Assembly (NCBI GenBank): GCA_032622095.1
Contig: CP136064.1
Coordinates: 52,334,073-52,398,072, forward strand
Source: Siphonodentalium dalli
Taxonomy: Eukaryota > Mollusca > Scaphopoda > Gadilida > Siphonodentaliidae
Direction: 5' to 3'
DNA: 64,000 bases
Both the position numbers and the translations under genes were made by a program. Shown here piece by piece: positions 26,901-34,999 of the stretch (positions are counted from its first letter, which is position 1; each line of letters opens with the position of its first letter). Below the pieces are notes generated by a model that did not search any database, had not been told where the DNA came from, and saw nothing but the letters and a program-made list of their open reading frames with translations.

Positions 26901-29900
26901 AAGTGGTGTGAAACATTCCGGTAGGGTGATCATACAGAAATGGAGAATAATCTTGCTCAAACTAGTAATGTTTACAATTATTACAATCAAATTGACAACG
27001 CACACCGTCATCTATATTTGCGAATGTCTGTCTGTCTGTCTGTGTTCTATAGAAATTCACAGGTGACCAACTAGATGGCACCAGGAGGGTCTACTATAGG
27101 GGTAACTTTTTACGAGAAAGATAATGGTGCGGGTTAGGATTTTCTAAAGTGACGCCGTTGTTTTCAGGGGCAGAAAGGGGGAGGGGCAGAAACAAAATTG
27201 TCGCCGATTGCCACGAAACATATATATATATATAATGAGATAAGGAATCTGGTGGTGCGGTTTAAAGATGTCAAAAGTGGCGCCGTTCGAGTCAGGGATG
27301 CACGGAAGGGGAGAGGGGCACCAAAATTGATAAACTAAGTTTAGCGCCGAGGGACCATCTAGGGGCACCAAACTGGTCTACTAGCGGTAACTTTTTACGA
27401 GAAAGATAATGGTGCGGGTTAGAATTTTCTAAAGTGACACTGTTGTCAGGGGCTGAAAAGGGGAGGGGCTGAAAAAATGTTTGCCGCCGATTGCCACCAA
27501 TCTTTTATATAATCATTCCCACGATATGAAGAATTTAATGGTGTTGTTTAAATATGTCAAACGTGGCGCCATTCGTGTCAGGGATGCACGGAAGGGGAGA
27601 GGGGCCCCAAAATTTATAAAACTAATTTTAGCGCCGATCTCCACCAAATTGGTTCCATTCTTCTCCATGATACAATGAATCTAATTGTATGATTTAAAGA
27701 TGCCAAATTGGTGTCGTTTGGATGTGATTGGGGTAGGTAGGCATTACATTTGATAAGAATTGGTTTAGTCACCGATTAATACAAAACTTATACAAAATCA
27801 TCCACATAGTATGAGGAGTCTAATGGTGTGGCTTAAAACTGTTAAAATTGGCGTTATTCGAATCAGGGGTGCACTGAAAAGGAGAAGGGCACCAGAATTC
27901 ATACACAATAATTTTAGCGCCAATTTTCACCAAATTGATACCCATTATTATCCATGGTTCGAGGAATCAAATCATGTGATTAAAGACGCAATGTTGATGC
28001 TGTTTGTGTGAGAGATGGTGTGGGGTGGGCACTAAATTTGATAATAAAAAAAAATAGTCGCCGATTAGCACCAAACTTATAAATAACCATCTCCATGATA
28101 TCAGGAGTCATAATTGTGTGGTGTAAAGATGTCAAAAGTGGTGCCATTCGAGACAGGGTTCCACAGAGGATGAGAGAGAGACAAAATATTGATAAAAAAA
28201 ATATGTCTAGCGCCGATTTCCGCCAGACTGATACATATTCTTCTCCGTGATTCGAGAAATCTAATCGTGTGGTTTAAATACGCGAAATTTGTGCCGTTTT
28301 GGTGAGAGAAATGGGGACCTTAAATTTGATACGAATTTGTATACTCGTCAATTTTCAACAATTTTATATACATTCATCTCCATAATGAGTCTAAGTTTCT
28401 GGTTTAATGATGTCAAATGTGGCGCCGCTTGAGTCCGAACTAGGGACGGGCGGGTCACCAAAACTGATAGAAATATGTTTAGTGCCAATTAACATCAAAT
28501 TCATACAGGTTCTTCTCAAATGATACGAGGAATCAAATCGTGCGTATTAAAAACATCACATTTGGTGCCTAGATATATATATCTATTTATATATATTTGC
28601 AAATAAATGACTCTATGTATGTGTTCTATATATAACTTCACGGGGTACAATCGAGATGGCACCAAGGCGTTCTAACAGTGGTAACTTTTTACGAGGAAGA
28701 TAATGGTGCATGTTAAAATATTAGAATAGCTCATGCTCGGCCCCATTCAATATAGTTTCCACACAAAAATTACAAGAGATACGGAAATGTATATAAGGCC
28801 TGTTCAACAATAGTGGCCACAGTGTGCCGTCAAATATAATTTCTTCTGAGATAAAAGAAAACGGAGTCAGTGGCACATGACTTTTCATGATCATCCAATA
28901 CTGACATCTGACAAGGTTATATCTGCCCAATATACAGAGGATATCTTTCATGTTTTAGAACAGACTCATCGCCTAACATAAACAACTCAAAATCTCGCTC
29001 TGTTGCATAGCAACATTTCTTTTAAACTGAGAATAATTAGCCAGTATATATATAGCACCATGAACAGTGGAGCACCTGTACATTTATTTGAAACATCTGT
29101 ATCTTCATGGAGATATGATAACCAGGTGTCCTCAAAAATCTTAGTCAAACCCACTAGATTGATTGATACATCTCTATGTAAAACCCAATTGTCGTCTTTT
29201 ATTTTTGCGAACTAATGTGTTTGTGTTGTTCATGTTATAACGTCTGAAGTATACGCAGTTGTCAATAAATAAATAGTTCTTTATTGGTGGGACGGATTAA
29301 TCGCGATAAACAAAATGGCAATCGCTCCGATCCGACAAGTTGAGCTACTACTTATATTCCGGGTGTAAGAATCATGTTTTGTGATGTTATTTGGATATAT
29401 AATTTATCAGAATATGTGTAACGCTGTGAACAAGAGTATCCTCTATTGTCACCATATATCCACAATATGCAGAGGGTTTCACATCACTTTAACCTGGGCA
29501 ACGCCGGGTAATCCTGCTAGTTATTATATATTAATTAAATGCAGTGACTCTCGGTGGGGAAATCGCTTTCGTTATAGTGTATCGCAGATAGCTGCGTCCC
29601 CAATTGATAAGTAAATATTTACAATTGCTCGTAGTTCAGACGATGTTTTCTATGGAGTGGTACGGTTGATTTGCTTGAGATTTTCGGCGATGTTAGTAGA
29701 ATGCATATCGCCGGAATACGAAATTGATCGTTTCTTGCACCGAACAAGTCCATAAAATGTCTTTAATAATAAAATAAGAAAAGAGTCTATTTTTTCGTGT
29801 ATACTTGTTGATGATAGTTGTATTACAGACTTTTATGTTATATGAACCGACTTCGAAGGTATTGCGTCCCTTTAACAATCAAATGTAGACAATGTGTGTC

Positions 29901-32900
29901 TACACCAATGCATTAAAGTAACACATAGCCTCATGTGTGACGAGGAACAACTTTTTAGACATTGTGTCTGCTTTATTTGCTTGTTGTGTAGATGACTTTC
30001 GCATATACACTAATTTCCTATGATAATCGACAACGAATTGACATTATTTATATTTTATAATGTGATATCATGTAATGTATATAATTGTGTATGATTGTAA
30101 CATATTATCTTCTGATATGGAGGAATAAAACTATCTCTCTTAAGAAAACTCATAGTTATACATCTGTGTCATTGTTTCAGAGTTGCCAGAGTCGTACATC
30201 ATTCCCGTAGCGGCGACTGCAGGAGCAGTTCTCCTGATGGTTTTTGTCATCATAGCTATTTATTGTTTGCATGGGCCTTATATAAAACTTCGGGTTATGA
30301 AATGGCGAGGAAAACTACCACTGAAAGGTAAAATATGGACGAACCTCGGTAACCATTTGTTACACAGCACTGCATGATATAATGAGAATTGTATTAAAAA
30401 TATTCAATTTCCCACCTATCGCCTCTTGGAAAAGTATAAAATATGATATATTTAAAATTTAAATTATATCAAAATTAACGTGGATGAACGGTGAATAATT
30501 GCTATTTAAATGTTAGATTCTATCATGCTCTGACAGCCATCGCGTATATATGGATTTTACCTAATTCTGATAAATTGAGGTTCCGAGATTAGTTAAACTC
30601 CCAATTTTGGAAGCACATAACTGGATAAGTACTCAACAAATCTGGGAAAGGTCGGATTGTATGATATACTAAATGTGTGTAAAATGGAAGGACTTGTGAA
30701 ATTAATTTTTTTTTTTTAGAAACATCCATGTAAAGCCATATAAATTTAATATGTTACCTAATTTATTTCTCAAATTTCTTTTTCTTGTTGATTTTGTGTA
30801 TGTTGTTTATGGATATTTACTTATTCATGCAAAGTAACATCAATGTTGCAATCAGTTTGAGGTTCCAACGTTCTCCTGCTTCCTTTGCCATAAATTCCTG
30901 ATAAAAATATGCACAGAAGTTCATAAAAATTTATTGGACTAATTAAAGCCACTTGGGCAATGGCGGTTTGCGCTTCAAAATATACATAATAACATTCGCT
31001 TTTGAATTTTTCCTGGTATCGAATTTGGTCGATAAATAATTGAACTATCTTTATACGAGCACTATATGTCCCAAAAAGATGCATTGATTTCATAAACAAT
31101 ACAACTTTTCACAGGATGTTTGGGTCCCAAACAAAAACAGCCATTTGCACTGCATGGAGTTTTTCCTTGTTAATATTTTTCTGATATGGTAGAAATAAAG
31201 AGCATTTGTTTCACTTCTGTGTGAAAAATATAAAACAGCTGGAAAATGGCAAGTATTTTTTCAGAGCATATGAGGCCGGTATATCAATATTTCGTACATG
31301 TATCAACCTATCTTTACGTAGACAAAAGTTGGAAGCTCGAATGAGCCATGTCCGTTCCAATTCGATATATATCTGTTTTTGGAGCTTCCTATTTTCACTG
31401 AATGGTACATGCGATATACTGTAGAGTAATACCATAGTGTAATTTGGTACTTCCAACATTAAATGGTGCTTTATAACGTGTCCTAACCCTTTCAGGTGCA
31501 AATGAATATGATGTTGCTATCATCAGTACAGATGAGAACCGGAGCTTTGTAGTTCGCAGCCTCCATCCCAAGTTGACAGAGAACAGTTACAAACTCTTTA
31601 TACCGGAGCGTGACAGTGGCAGTGGGTGTGAGTATATATACAGCACGTACCGGAGCGTGACAGTGACAGTGGGTGTGAGTATATATACAGCACGTACCGG
31701 AGCGTGGCAGTGTGTGTGAGTATATGTAAAGCACGTACCGAGCGTGACAGTGGGTGTGAGTATATATACAGCACGTACCGGAGCGTGAAAGTGGGTGTGA
31801 GTATATATACAGCACGTCCCGGAGCGTGGCAGTGGGTGTGAGTATATATACAGCACGTACCGGAGCGTGGCAGTGGGTGTGAGTATATATACAGCACGTA
31901 CCGGAGCGTGACAGTGGGTGTGAGTATATATACAACACGTACCGGAGCGTGGCAGTGGGTGTGTGTGTATATATATAGCACGTACCGGAGCGTGGCAGTG
32001 GGTGTGAGTATATATACAGCACGTACCAGAGCGTGACAGTGGGTGTGGGTATATATACAGCACGTACCGGAGCGTGGCAGTGGGTGTGAGTATATATACA
32101 TCACGAATGGGGGCGTAGCAATACGGTGTATGTGCATGTGGTGGGGTGTCAAAATGGCGAATGAATATTTGAACAGTTTGAGTGTAAAAATTAAAAAATA
32201 TTCAATCATGAGGCGCTCAAGTATAACATAACCACATAATTCGTACCAACAATTGCACGCTAATTTTCTGATTTAATCGTATTGTCCGCAGACTCACACG
32301 GGCATCGCTAGATGCGCCATATCTAACTAATAAATATAAAACTATCTTACCATTGCAAAGATTATGGATTGTATCTCGCCAAAAAAATGCACGTCTTGTA
32401 GAACACTAGGTGACAGACCTCCATTTGCATTGAGGGTGTGGATTAGGGATTAGCCCTCTTGGGTGAAACTTTTGGCTTGTTTGTAAAATTTAACGCCAAA
32501 CCTTTCCACCATTTCAAGTATAGTTTCTCTATTGTTCCAGAGAGTTGTTCCTTTGTGGTTTGAATCTTTAGACATGCCGTTATTTCGTAAAAAGTGATAG
32601 TTAACGAAATAACCGACATCTTATCTTAGAGTTTTCTCTCATTTTGAAAACATAAGCATTGTGCTACGAGATGCCTAATGTCGTACTATGCCGGGTTATG
32701 TTTCAATTTCAGTGGAATTAACTGGAATCGCAACTGGTATCGAAAAAAGTGCTGCAGTGGTGCTGGTTTACTCGGCGTCGTACATCAAGAGCGAGAAACA
32801 TGATTTGATTTTCGACATGGTCGCTCAACACAACCCAAAAAACTGCATCGTCGTCACTTACGAGAATAAATGTGGAGAACTCAAGGAAAACATACGCGAC

Positions 32901-33335
32901 TATCAGAGGAACTTTCAGAAGATGGCCACTAAAGTGTTGTACAAGGTCGACTGGCCGGGTGATGCTTGTAAGAGCTCCCGCAAGTTACGAAACTTCTGGT
33001 ATTCCCTCTATCAAAGGCTTCCCAGTGTTAGCGGCGATGCACCGAAAACAAAACATGGCCGTATACCATCATTGGGGCCGAAAACAGGAGAACGTAATCA
33101 ATTTAAATCTGAAGTTAAACGACCGGAAGCCGAACCAGACAAGACACCTCAGACCAACGGTTCAGTGATAGAACAGCTTGGCTCTGGTTCACGGACAGGG
33201 ACACAGACACAGGTATCAAGCGACAGCGGTTACGGTCGTTTAACATCTTCTGGTTCGTATTCGCAAGATGCAGAAGCTACAGAACTTCTAAAAGATTATA
33301 ATAGAAAGCCTGATAATCGAGCTGTTGTTGTCTAA
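11805..33335 (+). CDS. IL-1-receptor-like Ig/TIR receptor gene (7 coding exons)
   Basis: The predicted product is a 550-aa type I membrane receptor. Residues 1-20 form a signal peptide. Ig1 is about 34-130 (Cys59 and Cys110, Trp68). Ig2 is about 131-249 (Cys159 and Cys230, Trp176, a D-x-G-x4-C signature at 223-230). The membrane span is about 257-280 and the TIR domain about 302-447. The TIR has box 1 YDVAIIS (304-310), an RD in the box 2 position (338-339) and box 3 FW (438-439). A Ser/Gly/Thr-rich tail covers 448-550. Exons are 11805-11904, 13262-13552, 15575-15794, 21501-21640, 30181-30327, 31496-31627 and 32713-33335. Phases agree at all six junctions, with GT/AG throughout, and the coding sum is 1653 nt. 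By family, TIR domains recruit MyD88-type adaptors after ligand-driven dimerisation; that role is inferred. Two Ig domains rather than the vertebrate three fit invertebrate IL-1R-like proteins. Introns are full of transposon remnants. Confidence 0.85.
12023..12245. mobile_element. piggyBac-like MITE, 223 bp, in intron 1
   Basis: The perfect terminal inverted repeats TTAACCCTTTGAGTGCCAGG (12023-12042) and its complement (12226-12245) each begin with the TTAA that piggyBac transposases duplicate, followed by CCCTTT. The interior holds an imperfect gcattctcttatatatgcgag hairpin like that of the 21714 and 34487 elements. The 154-codon frame across it is not a gene. Confidence 0.8.
12497..12710. 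mobile_element. TA-flanked palindromic MITE in intron 1
   Basis: TA at 12497-12498 and 12709-12710 flank CAGTAATGCCCT ... AGGGCATTACTG. The arms are nearly identical inverted copies of about 95 bp, including gactccttaaccacagcaga and its complement, around a short spacer. TA duplication and the CAGT start fit a Tc1/mariner-type non-autonomous element. Confidence 0.8.
13262..13552 (+). CDS. Receptor exon 2: first immunoglobulin domain
   Basis: The acceptor tctccacgcag ends at 13261 and the donor is GTAAGT after 13552; phase is 1 in and 1 out. The exon encodes residues 34-130. An Ig fold is supported by Cys58/59, Trp68 nine residues later, the LMIKVDETKYRCKA strand with Cys110, and an N-glycosylation sequon (Asn83-Arg-Thr). 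A second N-x-T lies at 114-116. One Ig domain per phase-1 exon is typical of IL-1R-family genes. Confidence 0.85.
13950..14390. repeat. Hairpin cassettes with gcagaat-aggtc ends
   Basis: Two short foldbacks in intron 2, 13956-14045 and 14279-14385, have mirrored ends (gcagaatgaggtcaccagag against ctgtggaccttattctgc, and the equivalent in the second copy). They share tggtgacgct in the interior. A third, partial set of the same pieces lies at 14195-14250. Confidence 0.55.
14500..15570. other. Intron 2 remainder
   Basis: No gene or clear repeat seen between the hairpin cassettes and exon 3. Short frames on the + strand just before 15575 run into the exon but precede its acceptor. Confidence 0.45.
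15575..15794 (+). CDS. Receptor exon 3: first half of second Ig domain
   Basis: The acceptor tatactttcag ends at 15574 and the donor is GTAAGC after 15794; phase is 1 in and 2 out. It encodes residues 132-203, with Cys159, the NCS sequon at 158-160, Trp176 in the TWKL strand and a further N-x-T at 198-200. The extra Cys132 and Cys165 could form a second disulfide, as in IL-1R ectodomains (inference). The Ig domain is split by intron 3. Confidence 0.85.
15851..16302. mobile_element. MITE, 452 bp, TTAAAGG-CACG family, in intron 3
   Basis: The ends ttaaaggcacg and cgtacctttaa are inverted repeats. Inner blocks (catgttatcataaa, acgctctttat, ttgtttacataac, atacccaccgcca) match 9784-10258 and 17081-17340. 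Confidence 0.7.
17081..17575. mobile_element. Composite MITE in intron 3
   Basis: The left part (ttaaagatacgggcggcgtt) is the TTAAAGG family. From about 17350 it becomes the ccactccatagaaaacat repeat also seen at 11038. The right end tccgtgcctttaa restores a family-like terminus. It looks like one element with a swapped interior, or a nested insertion. Confidence 0.55.
17908..18395 (+). mobile_element. MITE copy A, 488 bp, TTAAAGGTACTCAATCCG ends
   Basis: The terminal inverted repeats TTAAAGGTACTCAATCCG and CGGATTGAGTACCTTTAA are intact. A second copy in the opposite orientation lies at 25217-25703, with strong similarity along its whole length. Subterminal tttgattcgagtcgaggaa occurs in mirrored form near each end. 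Confidence 0.85.
18575..19530 (+). repeat. Higher-order tandem repeat built on atggttctcat
   Basis: The short motif atggttctcat occurs dozens of times. It is organised into a unit of about 300 bp that recurs three times, for example ttggttggacatgtggttca near 18780, 19076 and 19380. The 125-152 codon frames on + and 63-127 codon frames on - arise from the repeat. Confidence 0.85.
19785..20163. mobile_element. MITE, 379 bp, CACTAATG ends
   Basis: Left end cactaatgtttaaggggtag and right end cccattatacattagtg are imperfect inverted repeats. An inner inverted pair, gacaggtgtgggattatatc and its complement, extends the arms to about 60 bp with a 25-bp insert on the right. Confidence 0.7.
20262..20400. 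repeat. Single copy of the aaaaaggggg-ataactc dispersed repeat
   Basis: cgaaaaagggggataactcc, ataattgcaggtgcacaggt, ccatggta and tgtgccaagttt appear in the same order as in 10650-10920, followed by a gccagacagacgtcc end. Confidence 0.5.
20801..21318 (+). repeat. 65-bp tandem repeat, 8 copies, in intron 3
   Basis: cactgtaagttagcccagta starts at 20821, 20886, 20951, 21016, 21081, 21146, 21211 and 21276, an exact 65-bp period. Copies differ only at a few bases (gaattatcga, aaattatcga, gaattatcaa), so the array is young. It ends about 180 bp before exon 4. Confidence 0.95.
21501..21640 (+). CDS. Receptor exon 4: second half of second Ig domain
   Basis: The acceptor tattttcgttttag ends at 21500 and the donor is GTGAGT after 21640; phase is 2 in and 1 out. 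It encodes residues 205-250. The sequence VLTIEKVKRSDIG followed by Cys230 is the F-strand of an Ig fold and supplies the partner of Cys159 from exon 3. The fit of phase and fold across a 5.7-kb intron supports the join. Confidence 0.8.
21714..22153 (+). mobile_element. MITE with subterminal hairpins, copy 1 (440 bp)
   Basis: The terminal inverted repeats tgtgacccgc-atatcaaatc and gatttgatatggcgggtcac are followed at each side by a strong hairpin (caatgcattctcttatatat ... atatataagagaatgcattg). The centre contains gagccccagacaaacatgag. Copy 2 is at 34487-34946 in the same orientation. Confidence 0.85.
22154..22262 (+). mobile_element. Second LINE-like 3' tail
   Basis: gtcgggcatgctggtttcc, atctctgtatac and gtgaataaactttgac match the order of 8046-8128. 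It directly abuts the MITE at 21714-22153. Confidence 0.4.
22263..23850. other. Intron 4, no gene recognised
   Basis: Holds a (ta)n run near 22428 and short frames (100 codons at 22910, 87 codons at 23315) with no recognisable family or splice support. Confidence 0.4.
23853..24092 (-). pseudogene. Possible coding fragment with a repeated GYxxTE motif
   Basis: On the - strand a frame open from about 24092 to 23853 contains two diverged copies of a roughly 34-residue block. One begins GYALTEAHYEIAKES and the other GYVMTETRVEISKES, both followed by acidic, Ser-rich sequence. The blocks differ mainly in ways that keep hydrophobic and acidic positions, which looks more protein-like than random repeat decay. 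A Tyr-based repeat could come from a receptor tail, but no family is recognised. It lies antisense in intron 4. An isolated exon or a captured fragment are both possible. Confidence 0.3.
24225..24749 (+). mobile_element. Helitron-like 3' end with ~130-bp internal repeats
   Basis: Four diverged units share tcgacgaaattt, ggggagtgttttggacgggtc and aaatcgtgaccccgacctga. They are followed by cccggacgaagtcggg, a GC hairpin, and then cccaccagCTAG|T at 24746-24750. A hairpin about 10 nt before CTAG next to a host T is the Helitron 3' signature. No Rep/helicase is present, so it is non-autonomous. The 5' TC end was not located. Confidence 0.55.
24934..25093. mobile_element. 160-bp near-perfect palindromic MITE, copy 1
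   Basis: TTATACAATGTTGTGTAC at the left is mirrored by the right end. The arms (about 75 bp each, including gtccaggttgtggtgaaaag) are almost perfect inverses around a small cgcagtg loop. Copies 2 and 3 are at 55451-55610 and 56294-56453, in the transporter gene. Confidence 0.9.
25217..25703 (-). mobile_element. MITE copy B, 487 bp, inverted relative to copy A
   Basis: Same ends and interior as 17908-18395, but in opposite orientation, 6.8 kb away. Together the two copies flank receptor exon 4. Confidence 0.85.
25733..26562. mobile_element. Long copy of the TTAAAGG-family MITE
   Basis: The left part (gctgctaaaatggtcacatc, cgccataaacagaaa) and the right end (acaacgaaagccgcccgtccctttaa) match the ends of 282-872. 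The middle, about 25940-26440, is not shared and may be an insertion or older family sequence. Confidence 0.5.
26563..27010. other. Intron 4 segment with inverted dispersed repeat
   Basis: About 26905-26990 is the inverse of the 11230-11310 repeat (ggtgatcatacagaaatgga, aataatcttgctcaaactag). The rest is unassigned. Confidence 0.4.
27011..28560 (+). repeat. Diverged ~150-165-bp tandem repeats in intron 4
   Basis: Units recur about nine times with the blocks ggtttaaagatgtcaaaagt, ggcgccgttcgagtcaggg, gcacggaaggggagaggggc, accaaaattgataaa, tttagcgccgattt and ccaccaaact. Copies are strongly diverged. The lead-in at 27045-27130 (caccaggagggtctac, ggtaactttttacgagaaag) is repeated at 28650-28710. 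The array may be the inside of a Helitron-type element ending at 29520 (inference). Confidence 0.65.
29430..29520 (+). mobile_element. Helitron 3' terminus
   Basis: cctgggcaacgccgggtaat, a GC hairpin, is followed by cctgCTAG at 29517-29520 with T next. This is a textbook Helitron 3' end. Upstream sequence (gtttcacatcactttaa) matches 11285-11305 and the inverse of 26900-26920. The matching 5' end could not be fixed. Confidence 0.65.
29521..30180. other. End of intron 4
   Basis: 29521-29690 is an inverted copy of the 11038-11180 repeat (ttttctatggagtggtacgg). Near 29855 an end like ggtattgcgtccctttaac recalls the TTAAAGG MITEs. Nothing else seen before exon 5. Confidence 0.4.
30181..30327 (+). 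CDS. Receptor exon 5: transmembrane segment
   Basis: The acceptor cattgtttcag ends at 30180 and the donor is AAAG|GTAAAA after 30327; phase is 1 in and 1 out. It encodes residues 252-299: a short stalk, a hydrophobic helix IIPVAATAGAVLLMVFVIIA (257-276) continuing to about 280, then a basic juxtamembrane stretch (KLRVMKWRGK) that obeys the positive-inside rule and leads into the TIR domain, as in IL-1R family members. Confidence 0.85.
30328..31495. other. Intron 5
   Basis: AT-rich, about 1.2 kb, with no recognised repeat or nested gene. Frames on - at 30821 and 31211 (92 and 96 codons) have no family resemblance. Confidence 0.5.
31496..31627 (+). CDS. Receptor exon 6: first part of TIR domain
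   Basis: The acceptor ctaaccctttcag ends at 31495. The preferred donor is GGGT|GTGAGT after 31627, which keeps phase 1 into exon 7 and gives ...ERDSGSG-L-ELTGIATGIEKS across the join. It encodes residues 300-343, including box 1 YDVAIIS and the YKLFIPERD strand ending in the box 2 Arg-Asp. The Pro-Gly usually following RD in the BB loop is replaced by SGSG. The last bases of this exon and its donor have been amplified into the downstream minisatellite, so alternative donors exist. Confidence 0.8.
31601..32105 (+). repeat. ~41-bp minisatellite copying the exon 6 splice donor
   Basis: About 12 units of taccggagcgtg-cagtgg + gtgtgagtatatatacagca run from inside exon 6 (first unit ataccggagcgtgacagtgg) into intron 6. 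Nearly every unit retains GTGAGTATAT, the donor used by exon 6. One unit is degenerate (about 31950-31980, gtgtgtgtatatatat). The 158-203 codon frames on the opposite strand are by-products. Confidence 0.9.
32713..33335 (+). CDS. Receptor exon 7: rest of TIR domain and cytoplasmic tail
   Basis: The acceptor tttcaatttcag ends at 32712 and the frame is open to TAA at 33333-33335. Residues 345-447 complete the TIR: GIEKSAAVVLVYSASYIKSE corresponds to the helix and beta strand after box 2, KNCIVVTYENK is the next core strand, and LRNFWYSLYQRLP is box 3 with Phe438-Trp439. Residues 448-550 form a Ser/Thr/Gly-rich tail with DSGYGRL and a C-terminal AVVV; no domain is recognised there. An ATTAAA at 33342 lies too close to the stop to be trusted as a polyadenylation signal. 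Confidence 0.9.
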
Positions 33336-33590
33336 ACTGCTATTAAACTTATAGGCTGTATATGTTCACGCACTGGGTCATAAATTTGCAGGCGCTTTGT
33401 CAAAGAGAGCTCTTGGGTGATAGAATATCATTTTTAACTGTATATAAAATGCACGATATTCACATGCAGCTCAACACGTTCTTTGCTAACTTGATTTCCC
33501 CACTCAATTATAAAAGTATACATTAGAATGGTCTATTTATCTGGAGGGTTTTTTTAACACAATAATCAGACGATTTAGTATGTATGTATT
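33336..33590. other. Receptor 3' flank
   Basis: Likely 3' UTR, but no confident polyadenylation signal was found. Confidence 0.4.
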
Positions 33591-34100
33591 ATGGATGTAT
33601 TACCATTGGCCCATGGCCATACAGCCATACTTGGTTATACCGTACACACCACAAATGACTATACGGTCAAGAGTCACAATGCAGGCACGCCATGTATACT
33701 CATACACATGACCCATAACCATATATTCACTCCCTGTATACATATTCACCACATTCATGATCATAAGTCAATCCTTGTATACCCATTCACCTCACAATTT
33801 GCCGTACCGTCAGCCCTGTATAAATATGCGCCATACCCATGGCCAAATAGACATTGAAGATATACATAAACACCACAACAATGACAATAGAGTCACTCCA
33901 GGTATACCTCATCAATCATTATTAAAGCCAAATAGCCACTCGCTTCATACAAATACCCTCACCCATGACAACATGTATGCTCATATACTACATATAGTCC
34001 CCCCTGTGTACATATACAAAACATCCATACATGGTCATGGTCAATCCTTGTATACATATTCACCTCACCATTGGCCATAAGTCACTCCCTATAGAACTGG
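33591..34100 (+). repeat. Degenerate repeats with tcactcc-tgtatacatattcacc core
   Basis: Related phrases occur at about 33727, 33768, 33890 and 34041 (for example tcaatccttgtatacatatt), with cattggccata interspersed. Spacing is irregular and copies are diverged. Frames of 88 and 107 codons over it are not genes. Confidence 0.55.
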
Positions 34101-34313
34101 GACAACCAGATAGAACATGCAGTTGTCTAACGCGTATAATAACCAAGTGAGTCACAATTTGCTACATTTTCGGAAAACGCAGAGAATAATGTTCGGGATA
34201 AATATAAAAATTAACTTTTTACCAAATTTGGTTGCCATTTTTGGTCGCCATCTTGTCTGGAGTCTACACGGCCACTTTTTGTTCTTGCTAACATTGCAAG
34301 GGTACCCCTATTA

Positions 34314-34332
34314 GCCCCCCCCCCCCCCCCCG
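34314..34332 (+). repeat. Poly-C run
   Basis: An uninterrupted run of about 18 C. Similar G or C runs lie at 48460-48475 and 57941-57957. Confidence 0.9.
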
Positions 34333-34486
34333 GACTGACAACTGACATTATACCGCAGGAATCAATCATACAGGTATTTTAATGTGTTAGTAGCACCGTT
34401 ACATGTGGAACTACCGAAATGTTTCTTCTCGTGCTGTTAGCTTTGGTAGTATGCATTGTACATGTATATGCATGTCGTCGCTCATA

Positions 34487-34946
34487 TGTGACCCGCCATA
34501 TCAAATCCAGTCGTAAGTCGGGATTTTTTTTACCCGGTGCCAATGCATTCTCTTATATATGCGAGTCGACCATAGGTCGCCTTGCATATATAAGAGAATG
34601 CATTGGCCTAACAATTTTTTACAATTTTAATAATTTTTTCTTGTATTCTTTAACAATTTTATAATTTCACCCATACAGAGCCCCAGACAAACATGAGCAG
34701 ACGACACTCTTCTATATGCTTCTATATATGTGTGGGGCTCCCTGCAGGGTAATGGATGTTTTTTATTTTATGTCCTAAACATTGTAAGAAACATTTATTT
34801 AAAATAAATGATAAAAAATTGTTAGGCCAATGCATTCTCTTATATATGCGAGGCGACCTATGATCGACTCGCATATATAAGAGAATGCATTGGCACAGGG
34901 TAAAACAAATCCCGACTTACGACTGGATTTGATATGGCGGGTCACA
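34487..34946 (+). mobile_element. MITE with subterminal hairpins, copy 2 (460 bp)
   Basis: Same termini, hairpins and centre as 21714-22153. It is inserted into one copy of a tandem target duplication: tacatgtatatgcatgtcgt + cgctcatatg occurs just left (34460-34486) and again right of it (34969-34998), and CATATG touches both ends. Confidence 0.85.
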
Positions 34947-34999
34947 TATGCTGGCATCATAGGGGTTGTACATGTATATGCATGTCGTCGCTCATATGC

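Noticed and set aside
31492-32209. 158-203 codon frames on the - strand
   Set aside because: Antisense reading of the 41-bp minisatellite; repetitive LYIYSHPLPRSGTC-type sequence with no independent support.
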